From Diadema setosum (taxonomy: Eukaryota > Echinodermata > Echinoidea > Diadematoida > Diadematidae): a stretch of 64,000 nt of DNA. The position numbers and the translations under genes are program-made. A model generated the notes under the pieces. It was given only the letters and a program-made list of their open reading frames with translations. It was not told the origin of the DNA and did no database searches. The stretch spans positions 8,646,336 through 8,710,335 of the forward strand of contig NC_092690.1 in NCBI RefSeq assembly GCF_964275005.1, read 5' to 3'. This document shows, piece after piece, positions 35,640 to 49,069 of the stretch (the first letter of the stretch is position 1; every line of letters begins with the position of its first letter).

Positions 35640-38600
35640 GGGTTCGTACTTGTCATTTGTCATTGATTTACAGACAAGTCTATGACTGATATGGTTTAAA
35701 GTGGAACAGTGTGCAGTAGAGGTCAATAAATACATGAGAATGGAAATAATGATCAATGCTTCTGATAGTTACTTTAACAATATCGCATTCTTTTAGTCAA
35801 GTGATTTAGAAATATCAAATGAGTGAAATGCTTACGCCTGAGAATCCGACCAGTTAGTCCAGCTGCTTGGGGCATTACCAGTCGATCTTGGGCGAGTTTG
35901 TAGAATTATTTTCGTGCCAATTTATATCTTGATTCGTGTAGAGAGGTGCTGCTTCTTTCGAAGATCATAAGCGATTGATGAAAAGCCAATCACTGCACGA
36001 CACGTAGGCCAGTATGCTCTAAATGGTATTGTCATATACAATTGAAAGTATCTTAAGCTTTCCAATGACATGGGACATGTCTGCTCATGGTTCCCTTTAT
36101 GATTATTGTAGCGCACGGCAGACTGATATTCATCGTGTTTTGATGAAGAAGCTGAATAGCAATGTGAACGAATTAGTCGTACATGTCTTTGCCCTCACCT
36201 TCTAGAGTAATTCACAAATTTTACAAGCTATGCTTTTCTTGTGAATTCCTCTTTTCCATGTATAGTTATTAAATGAAGATTGTATTGCTTACTTGTTTAT
36301 TTATACAAACCATAGTTAATAACATTATAATAATTGTATTCATGTTTTGTTGAAATTACGTGATTCAAAGTTCCTTTTGATGTTATGTACTCATGTAAGC
36401 GTTATGTGTATGACTTTGTATTACTTTATATGGAAAGGAAATCATTTTGAATTGAATTGAATTGAATTAGGGTATGTTGAGGGAAAGGCACGTTTACACC
36501 GCTGCTCATTGTCTAGTTTTCTGAGCTAGATATACTGTAGCTTCTTGCATTTTTTCTTCATCAAATCTGAGAATTAATTGACACATGCCATGGACATGGA
36601 GGCTTGGATGATGTAGTGAGTATAAGATACGACATAGGGTGGGGTGATTTACACTCTGACCGATGTCTTAAAGACGTGCACAAGTTACTTGTCCAACTCT
36701 GTAACTTCGTCATTTTCTGACCTGAGAATTGTTAAATGGGTAATGACAGTGTCGCACGGTGTGGCAGATAATAATCATAGTGATCACGTGATTGTATGAG
36801 GTATCCCAGTCGATCTTGAACAGCAGTTTAATTGCTCTATAGATTTATCTTGCAACGCACAAGGTTCAAGCTAAAAGGAATTGTACTGTATTCAGACTGG
36901 TATTGAACAATTAAAAAAAAAAATCATTTGTAATGATGTAATCAACCCTCAGCGTTGAAAGCCTCTGTGCAGGTATGTATATACTAGTAGGTTACATTTC
37001 TTTTACTCTGTGTCATTTTAGGTTTGAGCCACGCTGTAAATGAGATAATTGAGATTCATTTCAGATGAATGTTTTTATCTTTAAAAAAGTGTCCATAATA
37101 GCCTCTCCTGAATGATGCGAAGTAACATGTGAGATGATAATTACTTGTTCACCTGCTGGCTTTATTTTGCTGTGAACAATAGATTTTAGCCTTGCATTTA
37201 CACACCGGTTTGAACTGATCAACTGAAGTTGCACAAGACTGTAATAGTTATACAACCGCTCTTCAACCTATATACATATCTTTATAACTATGTGTTTCTC
37301 TATCGTCAAATAAGTTTGCAAAATATAATTTCCACTGTGTTCTAGTATGAAATGTCTGTTCAATGATGTGTGTACTTAGTATTGCTTGAGTGGAATTCTT
37401 TTGCGTAATAAAGCTTAAAAGGTCACTGGAATGAGGAGAATATTGGATAAGTTTGAATGTCTTTTGCGAGTTACGCAATGAATGCTTAGTACATCTCTAG
37501 TCTTTTTTCATAAATGACATATACATGTAATGTGCATTCTGATTTGTGATTATTCTTTGTTATAGAAAACCAGTCAAGCTTTGGAACATGAGTATCCCTT
37601 AATTGTGTCGTTAACTCGTCACTCTCAGTTTTTGCATCTATTTCTGTATTTCCTCTTTGAGTTTGCCGTCATGGTAAACAAGCATGACAGACTAATAAGG
37701 AATTTTATATGATATAGGCCACATGAATGCATGTAGGGCCTATATGTATGCATTTGCATTGTATATAATGGGGAGGGGCTTCAGTAGTGGTAGTTTATTT
37801 ATGCACTGACATATATCACTGCACCTGACTCATTGCGTAGACTATAATACTGAATCATCTATCTTCTTCTTCTTTTTTTAGTTATATGGCCGACATAAAT
37901 TACAGTGTTGGGAAACCGAATAGGTCTATACTGTATGTAAGTCATTTACACGAAGACATGAAAAGAGTCTGACAAGCCATGGATTATTGATGTGGAAAGG
38001 TAGGCAGGAAACTATCTGCGATCTACAATATACAATGTTTATGCGTGTAGTTTCATAGTACTGTCCACATATTGCTCTTTTCGGCTGTACGTAAACATAT
38101 TCATCTCCCCCCCCCCCCTCACACACACACATAATGACACACCCATATCCACAAACAGTACAAACATGTATAAAGATGTAATATATATTTGTATAATATG
38201 TGTGTATATACGAGTTTATGATGTCTGTTTGTCTTTAATGTTTCTGTTTCGATCGCTGTATAGGTTATTTGATCATCAATTGTTGATGTTTGCTTGAATA
38301 ACAAACATAATAAATGCTTGCAACGTTGAATTTCTTTTCTGCAGTAGGCCTACACCGTTAGTTTTCTCAATCAGCCCATTTCTTTTCAGTTCAGTTCAGT
38401 TCAGTTCGATTTTATTTCTCCATTTTTTTAAAAGGAAATCCTATATTGAAAAAACGACAACATAGCACGTGTATCTGACAACAGAATAAGAAAAAAAAAA
38501 GCACATTCATAGCATCATAATGACAATCTTTAAGGTATAAACATAATGAGATCAAATAAATCGAGGATACACTTGTTTCAGAAATAAGAGGAAGAAAAAA

Positions 38601-39500
38601 AAAAACACGCAGGAGCCTGCCGTCTTAAAGCATATGCTTGATAGTGATGGCAGCCTCAGAATCTCAAAAAGGAAATAAGAAACACAATACATATACAAAA
38701 TGGGCACTTTCCCATTGAAATGTTTTGTGCTAATTTTGTGACGTTCGCAAGGGGTTGCCAGGTGGGGGAAAAAAAGAAAAAGCAAAAGCAAAATGTGCAG
38801 AGTAGTGAATAAAGTACATCAAGTGCAGTGAAATGTGCTTTTATTATTACTATAAATCAATTAAAACATGTGAGAATATATTACATGGTTGTGGACATGC
38901 GCGTGTTTATGTTAAATGTATTTTGTGTGTGTGTTTGTCTTTGTGTGCGTCACGTGTGTATATGTGTGTGTGCACGTATTATGCGTGTGGGTTGATACAT
39001 ACTGACTTTTGGATGATGATGACTTAATTTTAATGATGACTTAATTTTAATGATGATATCGAGTGTGCTGAAGAGTTTATATATACAGCTGTATCTGTAA
39101 TCAGTTTCGTGAAGGGACCTGCGATATTGTCTGTTGCCCAAATTTTAGCGGCCAAAGTACCAGTACAGTAACCGGGAAAATCTTCAAAGCTGATTGGATG
39201 CCATATCCATCTGTCCATAGAGGGAAACCGTCTGAATTCCTGCAGAGGGGTTTATGCTGTCGTAGACAATTAAAACTTATCTTTTCTTTGGTTTAGCGTA
39301 AGAATGTATCTAGAGAGGACATAGAAGAGTAAAACATGCGTGAGAGACATCGTGGGCAGTCTTTCATGAAACTTGTCAGTCACTGCCGGCATGACAACCG
39401 TTTAAAATCTTCTACAGTTCTTATAAACTTGATAAGTGAAGATGGGTGTTCGCCTGGATGCTTTCTATATAGAGAAATTTAACACTAGTAGAAACCAAAC
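35640..39500. other. Intergenic; LINE 3' ends
   Basis: 36335-36470 is a + strand CR1-like LINE 3' end with an (ATTGA)n tail, homologous to 12735-12860. 38386-38815 looks like a minus-strand LINE 3' end with a (TTCAG)n-type tail at 38386-38410. Otherwise no exon or element recognised. Confidence 0.5.
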
Positions 39501-39502
39501 GT

Positions 39503-39512
39503 GGGAATTTCC
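39503..39512. promoter_or_regulatory. kappaB-type site, possibly for gene C
   Basis: GGGAATTTCC is a perfect match to GGGRNWYYCC. It lies 5.7 kb before gene C's first firm exon, with no other gene between. By analogy with genes A, B and D it may mark gene C's promoter, with a long first intron. Weaker support than the other sites, because no leader exon is certain here. Confidence 0.35.
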
Positions 39513-39564
39513 GCTCTGTGTTTGTTTGTCAGTTGGTTGGTTTCATTTTCCATCTGAGAACTAG

Positions 39565-39623
39565 ATGGCTTTAGAGCCTATATTCAGCTGCACTAGCTGG
39601 TCTTCCATGGGGTCTAGTTGGAT
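39565..39623 (+). CDS. Speculative leader exon of gene C
   Basis: ATG GCT opens MALEPIFSCTSWSSMGSSW and reaches a GAT|gtgagg donor in phase 2. That is the phase that would join the gene C acceptor at 45211-45212 in frame (the exon begins A-ATG). It starts 52 bases after a kappaB site. Against it: other leaders end in phase 0, and gene C has its own ATG just after the acceptor, so a noncoding first exon works as well. Confidence 0.15.
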
Positions 39624-40204
39624 GTGAGGCGGGACCACTTGACCGGGTGTCCGGTTATGCACTATCCTCTTTACGAAGTATGAATGAGCGAAGAGGGATC
39701 TTTCAAGTGCATGAGTAGTGACCCCTTCTCACACGGGACCTCCGGTTTATGTCCTATAATTCGAGGGACTGTGTGGAAGCCAAGAAATGAGAACTGGGTA
39801 ATCAGTACAATACTTCCTCGTCAGACTTTCCTGAGACATAAGTGTATGTATACACGGGTGTACATGTCATGTAGAACGCGAAGAGCCAACAGACAATCCG
39901 CTGTCGCGGAACTGAGAGGGCATCGATAGCTATTTTGAAACTTGATGGGTATATAATTCATGACGTGGTTTCGACTCGAAATGTTCACTAGTTTGTGCCT
40001 CTGCAACTGACCTCTAACGAAACATAGGTCGAAACTACAACTCTCCAAGAAGTGGTCTGGTGGATTTGGACAGCTTTATAGTCTTGTTCAAGAAAAGGTA
40101 ACTGAAATATGAATAGCTCCACATTTGCACTAGCGCATCGTTCTCTTGACATTCCCGATACGAGTATGCATTCATCGTTGAGTTTTGCGCGCTCACTTCT
40201 TACA

Positions 40205-40575
40205 GTCCTGTTTACCTTTGGGAGCAGTGATTAAAAAAAAAAATGTTCCAGATATCACATTTGATGGATATGTGTAGGTCTGTTATCACAAAACATCCTA
40301 CCATATAATCTTTTTTTTTTTGTGCAATAAAGCCTAAAATATAAGAAGATATCAGTATTTTTCTCAATAAACCCTAACTTTAGATGAATTAATCCGGGAA
40401 CATTTTTATCATAACTATTGTTCACATTTTGTGTATTTGACCATATTTAACATCGATTATACGGATTCAAATTTTTAAAGTGTTTGTTTCTATCCCTAAC
40501 TCCTAACTCGCATTAAGTATTAGCATTACTGCTGGGTTTTTGTTTTATCTGCAAATGGCAAATTATGCCTTTAAA
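40205..40575 (+). repeat. Dispersed repeat, uninterrupted copy
   Basis: Matches 49737-50370 along its length (TTTACCTTTGGGA, ATATGTGTAGGTCTGTT, TTGTTCACATTTTG, CTGGGTTTTTGTTT, ATCTGCAAAT) and 7597-7917 in reverse. It lacks the insertion found in the 49737 copy and gives its empty site (GTTTCTATCCCTAAC). Confidence 0.75.
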
Positions 40576-41730
40576 GATTCGTTTGTATATACATGTAAAG
40601 AAAAAATAGATGCAAGAAATAGAAAGAAACAAAATAAAGGGGGCTTTAGTGGCACCAGAAAATTGCGCTGAAACTTATGATCTGTATTCATTAACGCTTT
40701 AACAGGGTCGTATTTCAGCCATAGAGTAGTAACATTGAATTTCACCTGCTGTGCATAACACCTGCATGTGGTTTAAGCAGCAACAGTTTTTGTAGGTAGA
40801 TATTATTTTAGTTTTCGCTTGTAGGCCTATTGTGATACGTGAGAAACTTTGTATATAATGCGGGACAGACACACATGCATTTACAATGTAGCATCAAGAC
40901 ATAGTCGTGATAGTATTCCTTGATTTAAAAAAAAAATGTTACATCTATAGAATTATATAAGTTGAAGTTTATACGATTTATAGAGATGACTAATAAACAT
41001 AAAATCAAAATGTGACGCACCAGAGTGTATGGGCTGCGATCAGTCTCAGTTATGTAGATAGGCCCTATACCTTGCAAAACCAGTTTGTGATTCTACGCAT
41101 TACAAGCAAATATGCATACGCTTTTACAAAAGCAAAAAAAAAAAACCAAAAACAACAACAACAACAACATAAAAAACATGCACACACATTGGTATTAGGC
41201 CGTATATGCAGTATACAACCTGGCGTATACAGTACAAAAAAAAATAATAATGTAGCTCATGTCTGCTCAAATTCCATTAAGATGTCCTGACGAAAATACA
41301 GTTTCACTCTTTACAAAGGAGAAAACTTACGAACAAAGAGAAGCACCAATTAGTGGGTCATTGCCAAAGTCATTAGCCAAGTCAAATTTACTTTCTGTAG
41401 GCAATGCAATATCCATTGCGAAACTTTTTCCAATGGATATTGGCATGGACATGCATTCAAGCTAGACCCGCGTGTTATACGCATTCCCACGTACATAGCC
41501 AGGGAAGCGACTGAAAAAAAAAGAGAAAAGGCATGTATGATTATGACCTCTCTGGAAATACAGAATCAACAAAAGTAAAATGCAAGAAATGAATCAGTGT
41601 TCATACATCTGTAGTTTCTCATATCTATATACATAGACCAACTTCTTTCACTTCATGGAGCCCTGAAATATACATGGATATAATATATGCCCAAGCTCAG
41701 CAAGAGGACCTTGATGCAGAAATGAAAATT
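40576..41730. other. Noncoding; no clear feature
   Basis: AT-rich with A-runs and a (CAA)n-like stretch near 41150. No exon recognised. Confidence 0.45.
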
Positions 41731-42284
41731 TAAAGGACAAGTCCACCTTCATAGACATGTGGAGTTAGTGAATGCAGCAATTTCAATGGAACACATCAGT
41801 GAAAGTTTGGGGAAAATTGGACAATCAGTTCAAAAGTTATGAATTTTTGAAGTTTCAGCTTAGTCATTGCTGGATGAGAAGACTACTACAGTTTGTGATG
41901 TCACATGTGTACAACGGTTTAAGGAATACAAAGAAAATTCAACATATTTTCACTTTTCTCGCATAATAAAAAACACTTTCAGAAGGCAAGGGGAATAATA
42001 TAAACCTTAACATACATCAGTGACAAGTTGCAGAAATGTGCACTCTTTTCAAAAAAATAAAATTTTGTGAAATTCCCTGTATATTTTCCTTTTATTGTTG
42101 TACGCATGTGACATCATAAATTGTAGTAGACTTCTCATGTAGCAGTGACTGCACAGATACTTAACAAAAAAATCATAACGTTTGAACGGATTGTCCGATT
42201 ATCCCCAAACTTTCACTGATGTGTTCTACTAATATTGTTGCCTTCACCCAATCCACATGTATATGAAGGTGGACTTGTCCTTTA
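41731..42284. mobile_element. MITE, AAAGGACAAGTCC family (best copy)
   Basis: Begins TAAAGGACAAGTCCACCTTC and ends with GGTGGACTTGTCCTTTA. The arms of nearly 190 bases are inverted copies, including GATGAGAAGACTACTACAG and its partner GTAGTAGACTTCTCAT. It may use a TTAA or TA target. No transposase ORF. Confidence 0.85.
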
Positions 42285-43084
42285 AGAGCATTCGTGAACC
42301 TGCCTTCCGAAGCAAATGCAGTTTCCCTAAACTTAATTGAAATTGTGCCAAGCATCTTTTTTTTTTTAAGGTGTAGGATATTGTAGAGGGATCCACCTCG
42401 ATTGCCTGAATTATAGCCGCATCTTATTAGCTTTGAGTTAAAAATTATATACAATTTATTATAAGCAGAACACATTTGTAATAACTGCAAAAACGTAAAT
42501 TAAGAAAATACATGTGATAATGAGTAAGAAAATGAAGAAAACATAATTATATTTTTGAATACATATGCTTATATGCATGGTGCAAATCAAATAAGGAAGG
42601 GAATGGAAATGGATGGTCCCACTTATAAACAAAGCTTATACATTATATAGGGCCCTCACGTTAGTATCAGGCCCTTCCGGTATTATTCTGATGCTGGAGA
42701 GAGATAAAACTCTAGCAGGTCCGTTTTTACTTGCGTGATGTTTGGCATCATCATGTACATATTATCAGTGTGACACTATAATTGCGCAGTACCTCTTTGC
42801 AGCACACACACAACCGTTAAACGCTGATTTCCACACTCTTGTGAAATACGCTGTTATTCCTTTGTGTGTTACATAATTATATTCCCAGTCCATAAGTACG
42901 TAAAATTTCTGCACAGTATTTCACGCGTTTGCACCGAAAAGGTTAAAGGTGAGCGACGAGTTCCTTCTGACATATCATTTGCATTATAAATACCAAGGCT
43001 TTGGTAAAAAAAAAAAGATGTAAAAACAAATGTTTTGCTACTTGGACGAGCCGTACTATACATGTATATCAATTTGGCAATAGA

Positions 43085-44340
43085 GTTAAAGAGGAGACAC
43101 ACCCCAAAATAAACAAACTTCGAAAGAAAAAGAAAAAATATTCCCTACAGAATTTAATTAGAAGTAAGGAAGATATGAAACTTCACATTTTTCTTGGAAA
43201 ATATTTCTTGACCAGTCCTTATGAGCATTCAATTGAGCAAGTTGACGATGTCATGCTCTCACAATTTCTTACTCATATTAGTATATACAGAAATGACAGA
43301 AATCTCATATTTCAACTATTATTATTATTATTTCGTTTTATTTATACAGGGACGTGGCCCCGTCAGTAATCAAGTACTGTTTTCCAGGGGGCCCTGTAAA
43401 CACATACATGCAAGGTAACAATCACAAAAATTAACATAACACAATAGGTCTACATCATACAGACCAGAACTGTTCATAAAAATGAGAAAATAAAGAATGA
43501 GACTAAATGCATCAATTTGCAACCAGAATGAAAAAAAGAAGATACTGACTGGGTTTCTAAAAAAATGAACCTTCTATAATAAATATGGGAATATCATATG
43601 TATCAAAATATATGTGCCTGAAAAAGTACACAACCATTGAATTCTGTTTCTATCAATATACAAAATCAATAACTATTTTCTATACTAAGATCTTATTTCA
43701 CTTATACATTATCATATTATATACCTCAAAATTCTCCATTCATTTCTTATAACAAAAATCAGTTATAAACAACATCAATCATCTTACAATATTCAACAAC
43801 ATAACATTTGCTTCTTCTCCCCCCCCCCCCCCCAGTGTTGCCCCCATAATATGTGACGCCATGAAGGCAATGATGTCAACATCATGTCTGTCCACTTGTC
43901 GAACCAAAAACAAAATAATCCTAATTTACTGCACAACCAGAGAGCTGACACTGAGTTCCACAAGGTTCCACAAGGTCCACACTGTATGAATATAAAACGA
44001 GCTTTAAAACCAACCAGAATATGAAAGAACAAAAGATCTCTGACATATCACTGTGTATCATGGTATGAGAACATGCTTTTATTTGTTTTAGCTGGTTTAG
44101 AAATGAAAAAAAAAAAAGAATTTCATATATGACATACATGAAAAAGTGTTAGGGTATGACGTCATTAACCCGCTCATTTGAATAAGGACTGGTCAAGAAA
44201 TGTTTTCCGAAAAAAAAAAATGAAGTTTTAAAATATCATATCTTCCTTATTTCTTATCCAATACTTATAATTTCTATGTCTTCTGTAGGGAATATTTTTC
44301 TCTTTCTTTTGAAGTTTATTCATTTTTCCTCTTTAAATAA
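43085..44340. mobile_element. Long foldback element with nested LINE end
   Basis: Outer arms about 43085-43260 and 44150-44340 are reverse complements, sharing TTAAAGAGG..., ATATTCCCTACAGAA, AAGGAAGATATGA and TTTCTTGACCAGTCCTTAT. The centre includes a region at about 43315-43790 that reads like a CR1-like LINE 3' end on the minus strand (TTTATACAGGGACGTGGCCC), apparently inserted later. No intact ORF. Confidence 0.7.
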
Positions 44341-45212
44341 TATGGCTGCGGGTAGCCCTACTACACTAAAATCTCTTGGTATTATGATTTCAATTGGATC
44401 GTTTATTCCTGGCCTTTTTACTCGAGAAATACCCAGGTTTTTCCATTTAATGGCAATTCCTAACCATTGTTTGCACTCAAATCACGTGCTTATATAAATG
44501 ACACTTGAAAACGCTTAAGTACCCCTTGTCAAATTCTGGAGCCATGACGATATACATTATATTGCCATCAAAGTGTAATTAACAACATTAACCCGGAAGT
44601 GATTATAACACCATTAGTGGAAGGATGATGCCAAAGTGTACATAAATATTCTACATCTACTTTGACCGATTCGCCGATACTTATTTTTTCTTTGTTCCCT
44701 CAGTTATCTATATTAATCCTACCCAGTCCAACCCATCCATGCATAAACATGCATACGCATATCATACTCACGCATATCACACTGCGTGTACGCACAGACA
44801 TACAAACACAATCTCATGTGAAACTCGGGGACATGTTGTATAGAGATTTTTAACATACACAGTACACATTCAAGTTGCTTTCTGTTCCCATTTCTCCTCG
44901 CCTGTCTGTCAGATGATGTTTAGACGTTTGCACAATCTTTTGTCATTTGTCGAGACCTCCTCCAAGATCAAATAAAGATCTCGATCCTGCGTTTCTTTTC
45001 TCTTGTCAAATCCCCACAGCTTTATCTCGAAAGTTAAATAATCAACCGTATTGTTTCTATTTCGACGAAGTCTCATGATATTTGCCAAGGTGGGAGAGCA
45101 GATTTAGCTCATCTGATGGGAGAACATAATTGACATGATAGGGAAGATAAGAATGAGAACAAGAATAATACATTGTATGACAAAAAAAATGTGCAATTAA
45201 ATGGCTTTACAG
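44341..45212. other. Upstream flank of gene C
   Basis: No kappaB word, CpG-rich patch or leader exon was recognised close to gene C. The stretch ends with the acceptor 'ggctttacag'. Confidence 0.45.
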
Positions 45213-45213
45213 A

Positions 45214-46887
45214 ATGTCGTCATGCAAGCTATCGATCTCCGTGTGCACCTCGGCCTCATCAGCGAACGTCCAGGGGCTAATCGACGAAATGAGGTCTCGC
45301 TTTAGGGATATCGTCGCCGATGTCGATTACTTCAAACTCCCGTACAACGACATCGACAAGTTCTCCGTCGCAGACAGCGGCATTGATGTCATGCTCTTGT
45401 GCCACTCCATACACAACAGGCGGTTCGCCATCACGGACGTGACTGACGCCCTCTATCAAAAGTTTCTGCCTAAAGCAGCAAGAGTTGTGGGTAAGGTTTA
45501 TTGCCACTTGATCTACTTTACTATCAGATGGTCTGCTTCCCAGTTTGCTTAATACCACTATGGCTAAACTCATTTAGTCTATTGTCAATTTCTTCTGATG
45601 CCCGTGTGGTCTAATCGTCACTTGGTCTAATACCCAGTTTGGCTAATTATCGTTCCATCTAATAATCAGATGGTCTAATCTTAATATCTCCTTAGGGTTC
45701 CCCCCCCCCCCCCACTGTGGTCTAATAAACTGTGGGTTATACAAAATGAGCATAGCCAACCTGGGAGTAGGCCAACTGGTAATGAGTCTAAGTGGAAATT
45801 AGACTAAATTGTCACTAGACGAACTGGTTGTAGACGAAACGGGATTAGACCATGTGGGTTGAGATTAAATGGCTATTGGACGAAGTGGGAGTAGACCATG
45901 ATTGTGATAAATCACCGTGGGTAAGACGAACGATTTATAGATAATGTGATTTATTCGTCCTGGAAATGATGACACATATCAATTGTTATAGTGTATGTCG
46001 ATGTGAACGGAAATAGATTATATTTGTTGTGCTCCAGTGATATCCATTAGGTTTAGTCAGTCTGTAAACGGTTTGATCTGCAGTTTTATATTTGCGCATA
46101 TCCTCTGTTGTCCAGTATAGATACGACTTCTTTCTCTCGCGTTATTAGATGCGGACTATTTTATCATGAGTGTTCTCCATCTTTATGTCATTTTCTTTCT
46201 CATTTTTCCTTCTTCTTTCTGTCTCTGTCTTTACTGTTTTGGTTCTGTTTTCTGTCTTTTCGTTATGTATGGTCTCAATTATGAACGATACTCTTTACAA
46301 CAATAATCCTCGAGAATTTGAGGAAATAAAGATCATGTCCACGATTATGAATATCTTGTTCATAAAATCCTGCCTTATTTACTGATTCTCGACTTCACTC
46401 GCCGTAGATCTTACTTTTACATCTCACGTCTGTTCTCCTTCAGAGTATCAATAAATATTGTTCCTTGCTGTCATTGGTTTTCTTATGTCTGATTGTGGCA
46501 GGAAAAAGCAGAGTTGGCGTGATAGTGCACGACATGCCCAAGGACAAGTTCGACCGACCCGACGTGTATGCCAGAGAAATGAATGTCTTCCGCAGACAGC
46601 AACCCAAGACGTTCAAAAATTCCGCGTTGGCGATGATCGCGGGAAAACTGGACTTTAAACCGGTGGAGATCATCCCCGATGACTGGGCGAGGCTGGAGGG
46701 GTTTGTGAGGGAGGCGTCATTACACTCAAGGCAGCAAACAGAAAGGGGCAATAATAAGTCACTCGACAGGCAATGTTTGATCGTCACCTTGGCTCTCATC
46801 GTCATTGCTCTGGTCGTTGGTTTAGTCTGCCACCTAATGCCGCCATCCAGGCTGGAATTCTCACCATTCAGAAATGATACGCAATGA
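45214..46887 (+). CDS. Gene C: tail-anchored LCHS-family protein
   Basis: Exons 45214-45490 and 46502-46887, joined by the phase-1 glycine intron (GTGG|gtaagg ... ggcag|GA). Product 220 residues. Exon 1: SISVCTSASSANVQGLIDEM, KLPYNDIDKFSVAD (41-54), LLCHSIHNRR (61-70), AITDVTDALYQKF. Exon 2: VGVIVHDMPKDKF, QPKTFKNSALAMIAG, an acidic helix, then one hydrophobic segment at residues 184-204 (CLIVTLALIVIALVVG) and a 16-residue tail. A single C-terminal membrane span with a short tail is the layout of a tail-anchored protein, with the domain facing the cytosol. ATG 45214 lies one base after a splice acceptor, so at least one upstream exon exists; whether it is coding is unclear. Family function unknown. 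Confidence 0.8.
45545..45905. repeat. TGGTCTAAT/GACGAACTGG foldback repeat in gene C intron
   Basis: The left half repeats TGGTCTAAT-type words (near 45609, 45620, 45670 and 45718). The right half repeats the complementary AGTGGAAATTAGAC, GACGAACTGG and GGGATTAGACCAT. It is built like the TTCGTTATTCCGAA elements: many short degenerate repeats in inverted halves around a poly-C run. Confidence 0.6.
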
Positions 46888-48118
46888 CCCCATGTGTTTC
46901 CGTTCACGTTAATGTGACCGCTGACTTGTACATTTTTTTCTTCCTATACATGTTATTATAACATTTCCGGTCTTATACGCAATCATCTTAATCCCCTCGT
47001 TAATGTGTGTGTGTGCGGTTTTCTTTGTGTGTGTGTGTTTTTGTTGCTGTTGATGTTGTTTTTATTTATGCTTTAAGATAAAGCTTATCTCCAAAAATGA
47101 CCTGCTAATTGTAAACCACAAGTAATGTGTCTTTAAACGTCTGTAATATAAAGAGCACAACAATGTCAACATAATACATTATACAATGCCATATTTTTGT
47201 CTGTTCGCTAGTCATGCTTTTGCTCCTGGGTAGGAAAATAATGATGTAGATACCAAACGTGAAGAGTGAGACAATTCACAAGGTTAGAATAGCAGATATA
47301 AACGAACATCCAAATGTATAGGTTTTACCATTAAGACCTGTTGATTTTATTTGCATTCGTGCTGGTTATAATTATTGATGTCATTCCAACTTCAACGTTT
47401 TGCCTTAAAAAGAAGTTTTTTTGAACGTTTAATTGTGATGCAACTGTTGGCTCACAGACATACAGACACACACACACACAATATGTGCTTGTTTTATTGT
47501 TGCAGGGGTCTTATTGTTGTCTGTTTATTATCTCTTATCTTGACGAAGGATCCCATTTTACTTTCATTTTGATTTCGCACTAGCAAAACAATGATCCTAT
47601 ATATTATGCACTCCACTCCATGTATGAATTATCGTTATTATAATTAAAGAGTAAACTTTGCCAAAAGGAATGGTCGAGGCTTCTTCAAATAGAATGTGAT
47701 ATAAGAATGTTGCAAGGAACCTTGGCTAAACATGTTTTCATTGAGCGATGACATTGGTCGAATCCACCATGTATAAAATTTAATGATGTTAGCGGCTTGC
47801 TGTCATTTCTCACATGTACGAATTAAACGTGACCAGTATCATATTTGTGCAAACATGTGGAACTCTTTATGATCCTTGGCCAATTTATCACTACACTTAT
47901 TCCACAACGTGTCTGCTAGCTGCACGTGCCCTGAACTCATCGAAGAGGCTTGCTTCACAGGTGACTGAAAAGGCAGTTTCACTGTGGAGACGCCCATTCC
48001 ATTCCTGTAAATCAACTTTCGGTCGATTAGAACGTGCACAATGAATTTCCCGTCTGAATGTTGAGTTTCAAAAATTCGAATTTTGAAGTTAGATTTTTTT
48101 TAATCTAAAAGTTTGAGT
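46888..48118. other. 3' flank of gene C; no clear feature
   Basis: GT-rich simple sequence near 47006-47040 and CA near 47466-47480. No clear polyadenylation signal close to the stop and no exon recognised. Confidence 0.45.
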
Positions 48119-48289
48119 CAGTGGCGGATCCAAGGGGGGCGCAACCGGCGCACGCCCCCCTTTATTTTTCGTTAAAAACAAAAGAAATAAAAAGAAAAAA
48201 TATGAAATGAAACCCGGAAGTGGCACCATTACCAGAATTATTAGTCACGCCCCCCCCCCCCCTTTACAGAAGTTCTGGATCCGCCCCTG
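48119..48289 (+). mobile_element. MITE, CAGTGGCGGATCC family
   Basis: Starts CAGTGGCGGATCCAAG and ends CTGGATCCGCCCCTG. The core is like the copy at 7380-7539, including ACAAAAGAAATAAAAAG. Confidence 0.75.
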
Positions 48290-48905
48290 TGAATTTTACT
48301 TTGCTTTTGGCACGATTAAAGAACCTATACACCAACATCACTCTTGAATGATATTACTAAAAAGCAACATGAAACAAAACAATTTTGATTTTTGCGAGTA
48401 CTTAAACACCTTTAAATTACACCACAATCTACAGTATGAGATGACAGCTAGTTTCCAAGAAAATGGGCAAGCAGGCTGTTTAATGAAGTTGCTGTTTTCT
48501 TGGCATCATTTTGCGCATGTCTTCAATGTTGTTTACGTTTGAGTCATATCATAACTGTGAAATTATATTCCTTCTTGCTCATTATATGAGCCATGAAGGT
48601 GCTCATGTGTTTGAATTAAGTTTCCATTGACTGACAACATGTTGGCAGTTACTGTATGTAGTATTGGCAGTTAGTATTGACAGGTAATAGTATTGACAGT
48701 TACTGTAGTATTAACAGTTATTGTCGTATTGACAGTTATTGTAGTATTGACATGCAACACATGCAGAATTGACAGATAATGACAGAAATTGTAGTATTGG
48801 CACTTACTGTAGTATTGATAGTTAATGAAGTATTGACATTTAATGTAGCATTGACAGATAATGTACTACGCCTAGTATTGCTTGTCAATGTTTTGCGTGT
48901 TTATT

Positions 48906-49069
48906 CAGGGGCGGATCTAGGAATTCCGTAAACACGGTAAAAGGGGGAGGGCGCAAGCAATATTTTGTGGTGCTCCTTCCGGGTTTCATCTCATTTTTTC
49001 TTTTTATTTATTTTGTTTTAAAAACAAATAAAGAGGGGGCGCCCCCATCCCCCTTTGGATCCGCCACTG
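48906..49069 (-). mobile_element. MITE, CAGTGGCGGATCC family, reverse
   Basis: Starts CAGGGGCGGATCTAGG and ends TGGATCCGCCACTG: the same ends as 48119-48289, in opposite orientation. It lies inside the minisatellite. Confidence 0.75.
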
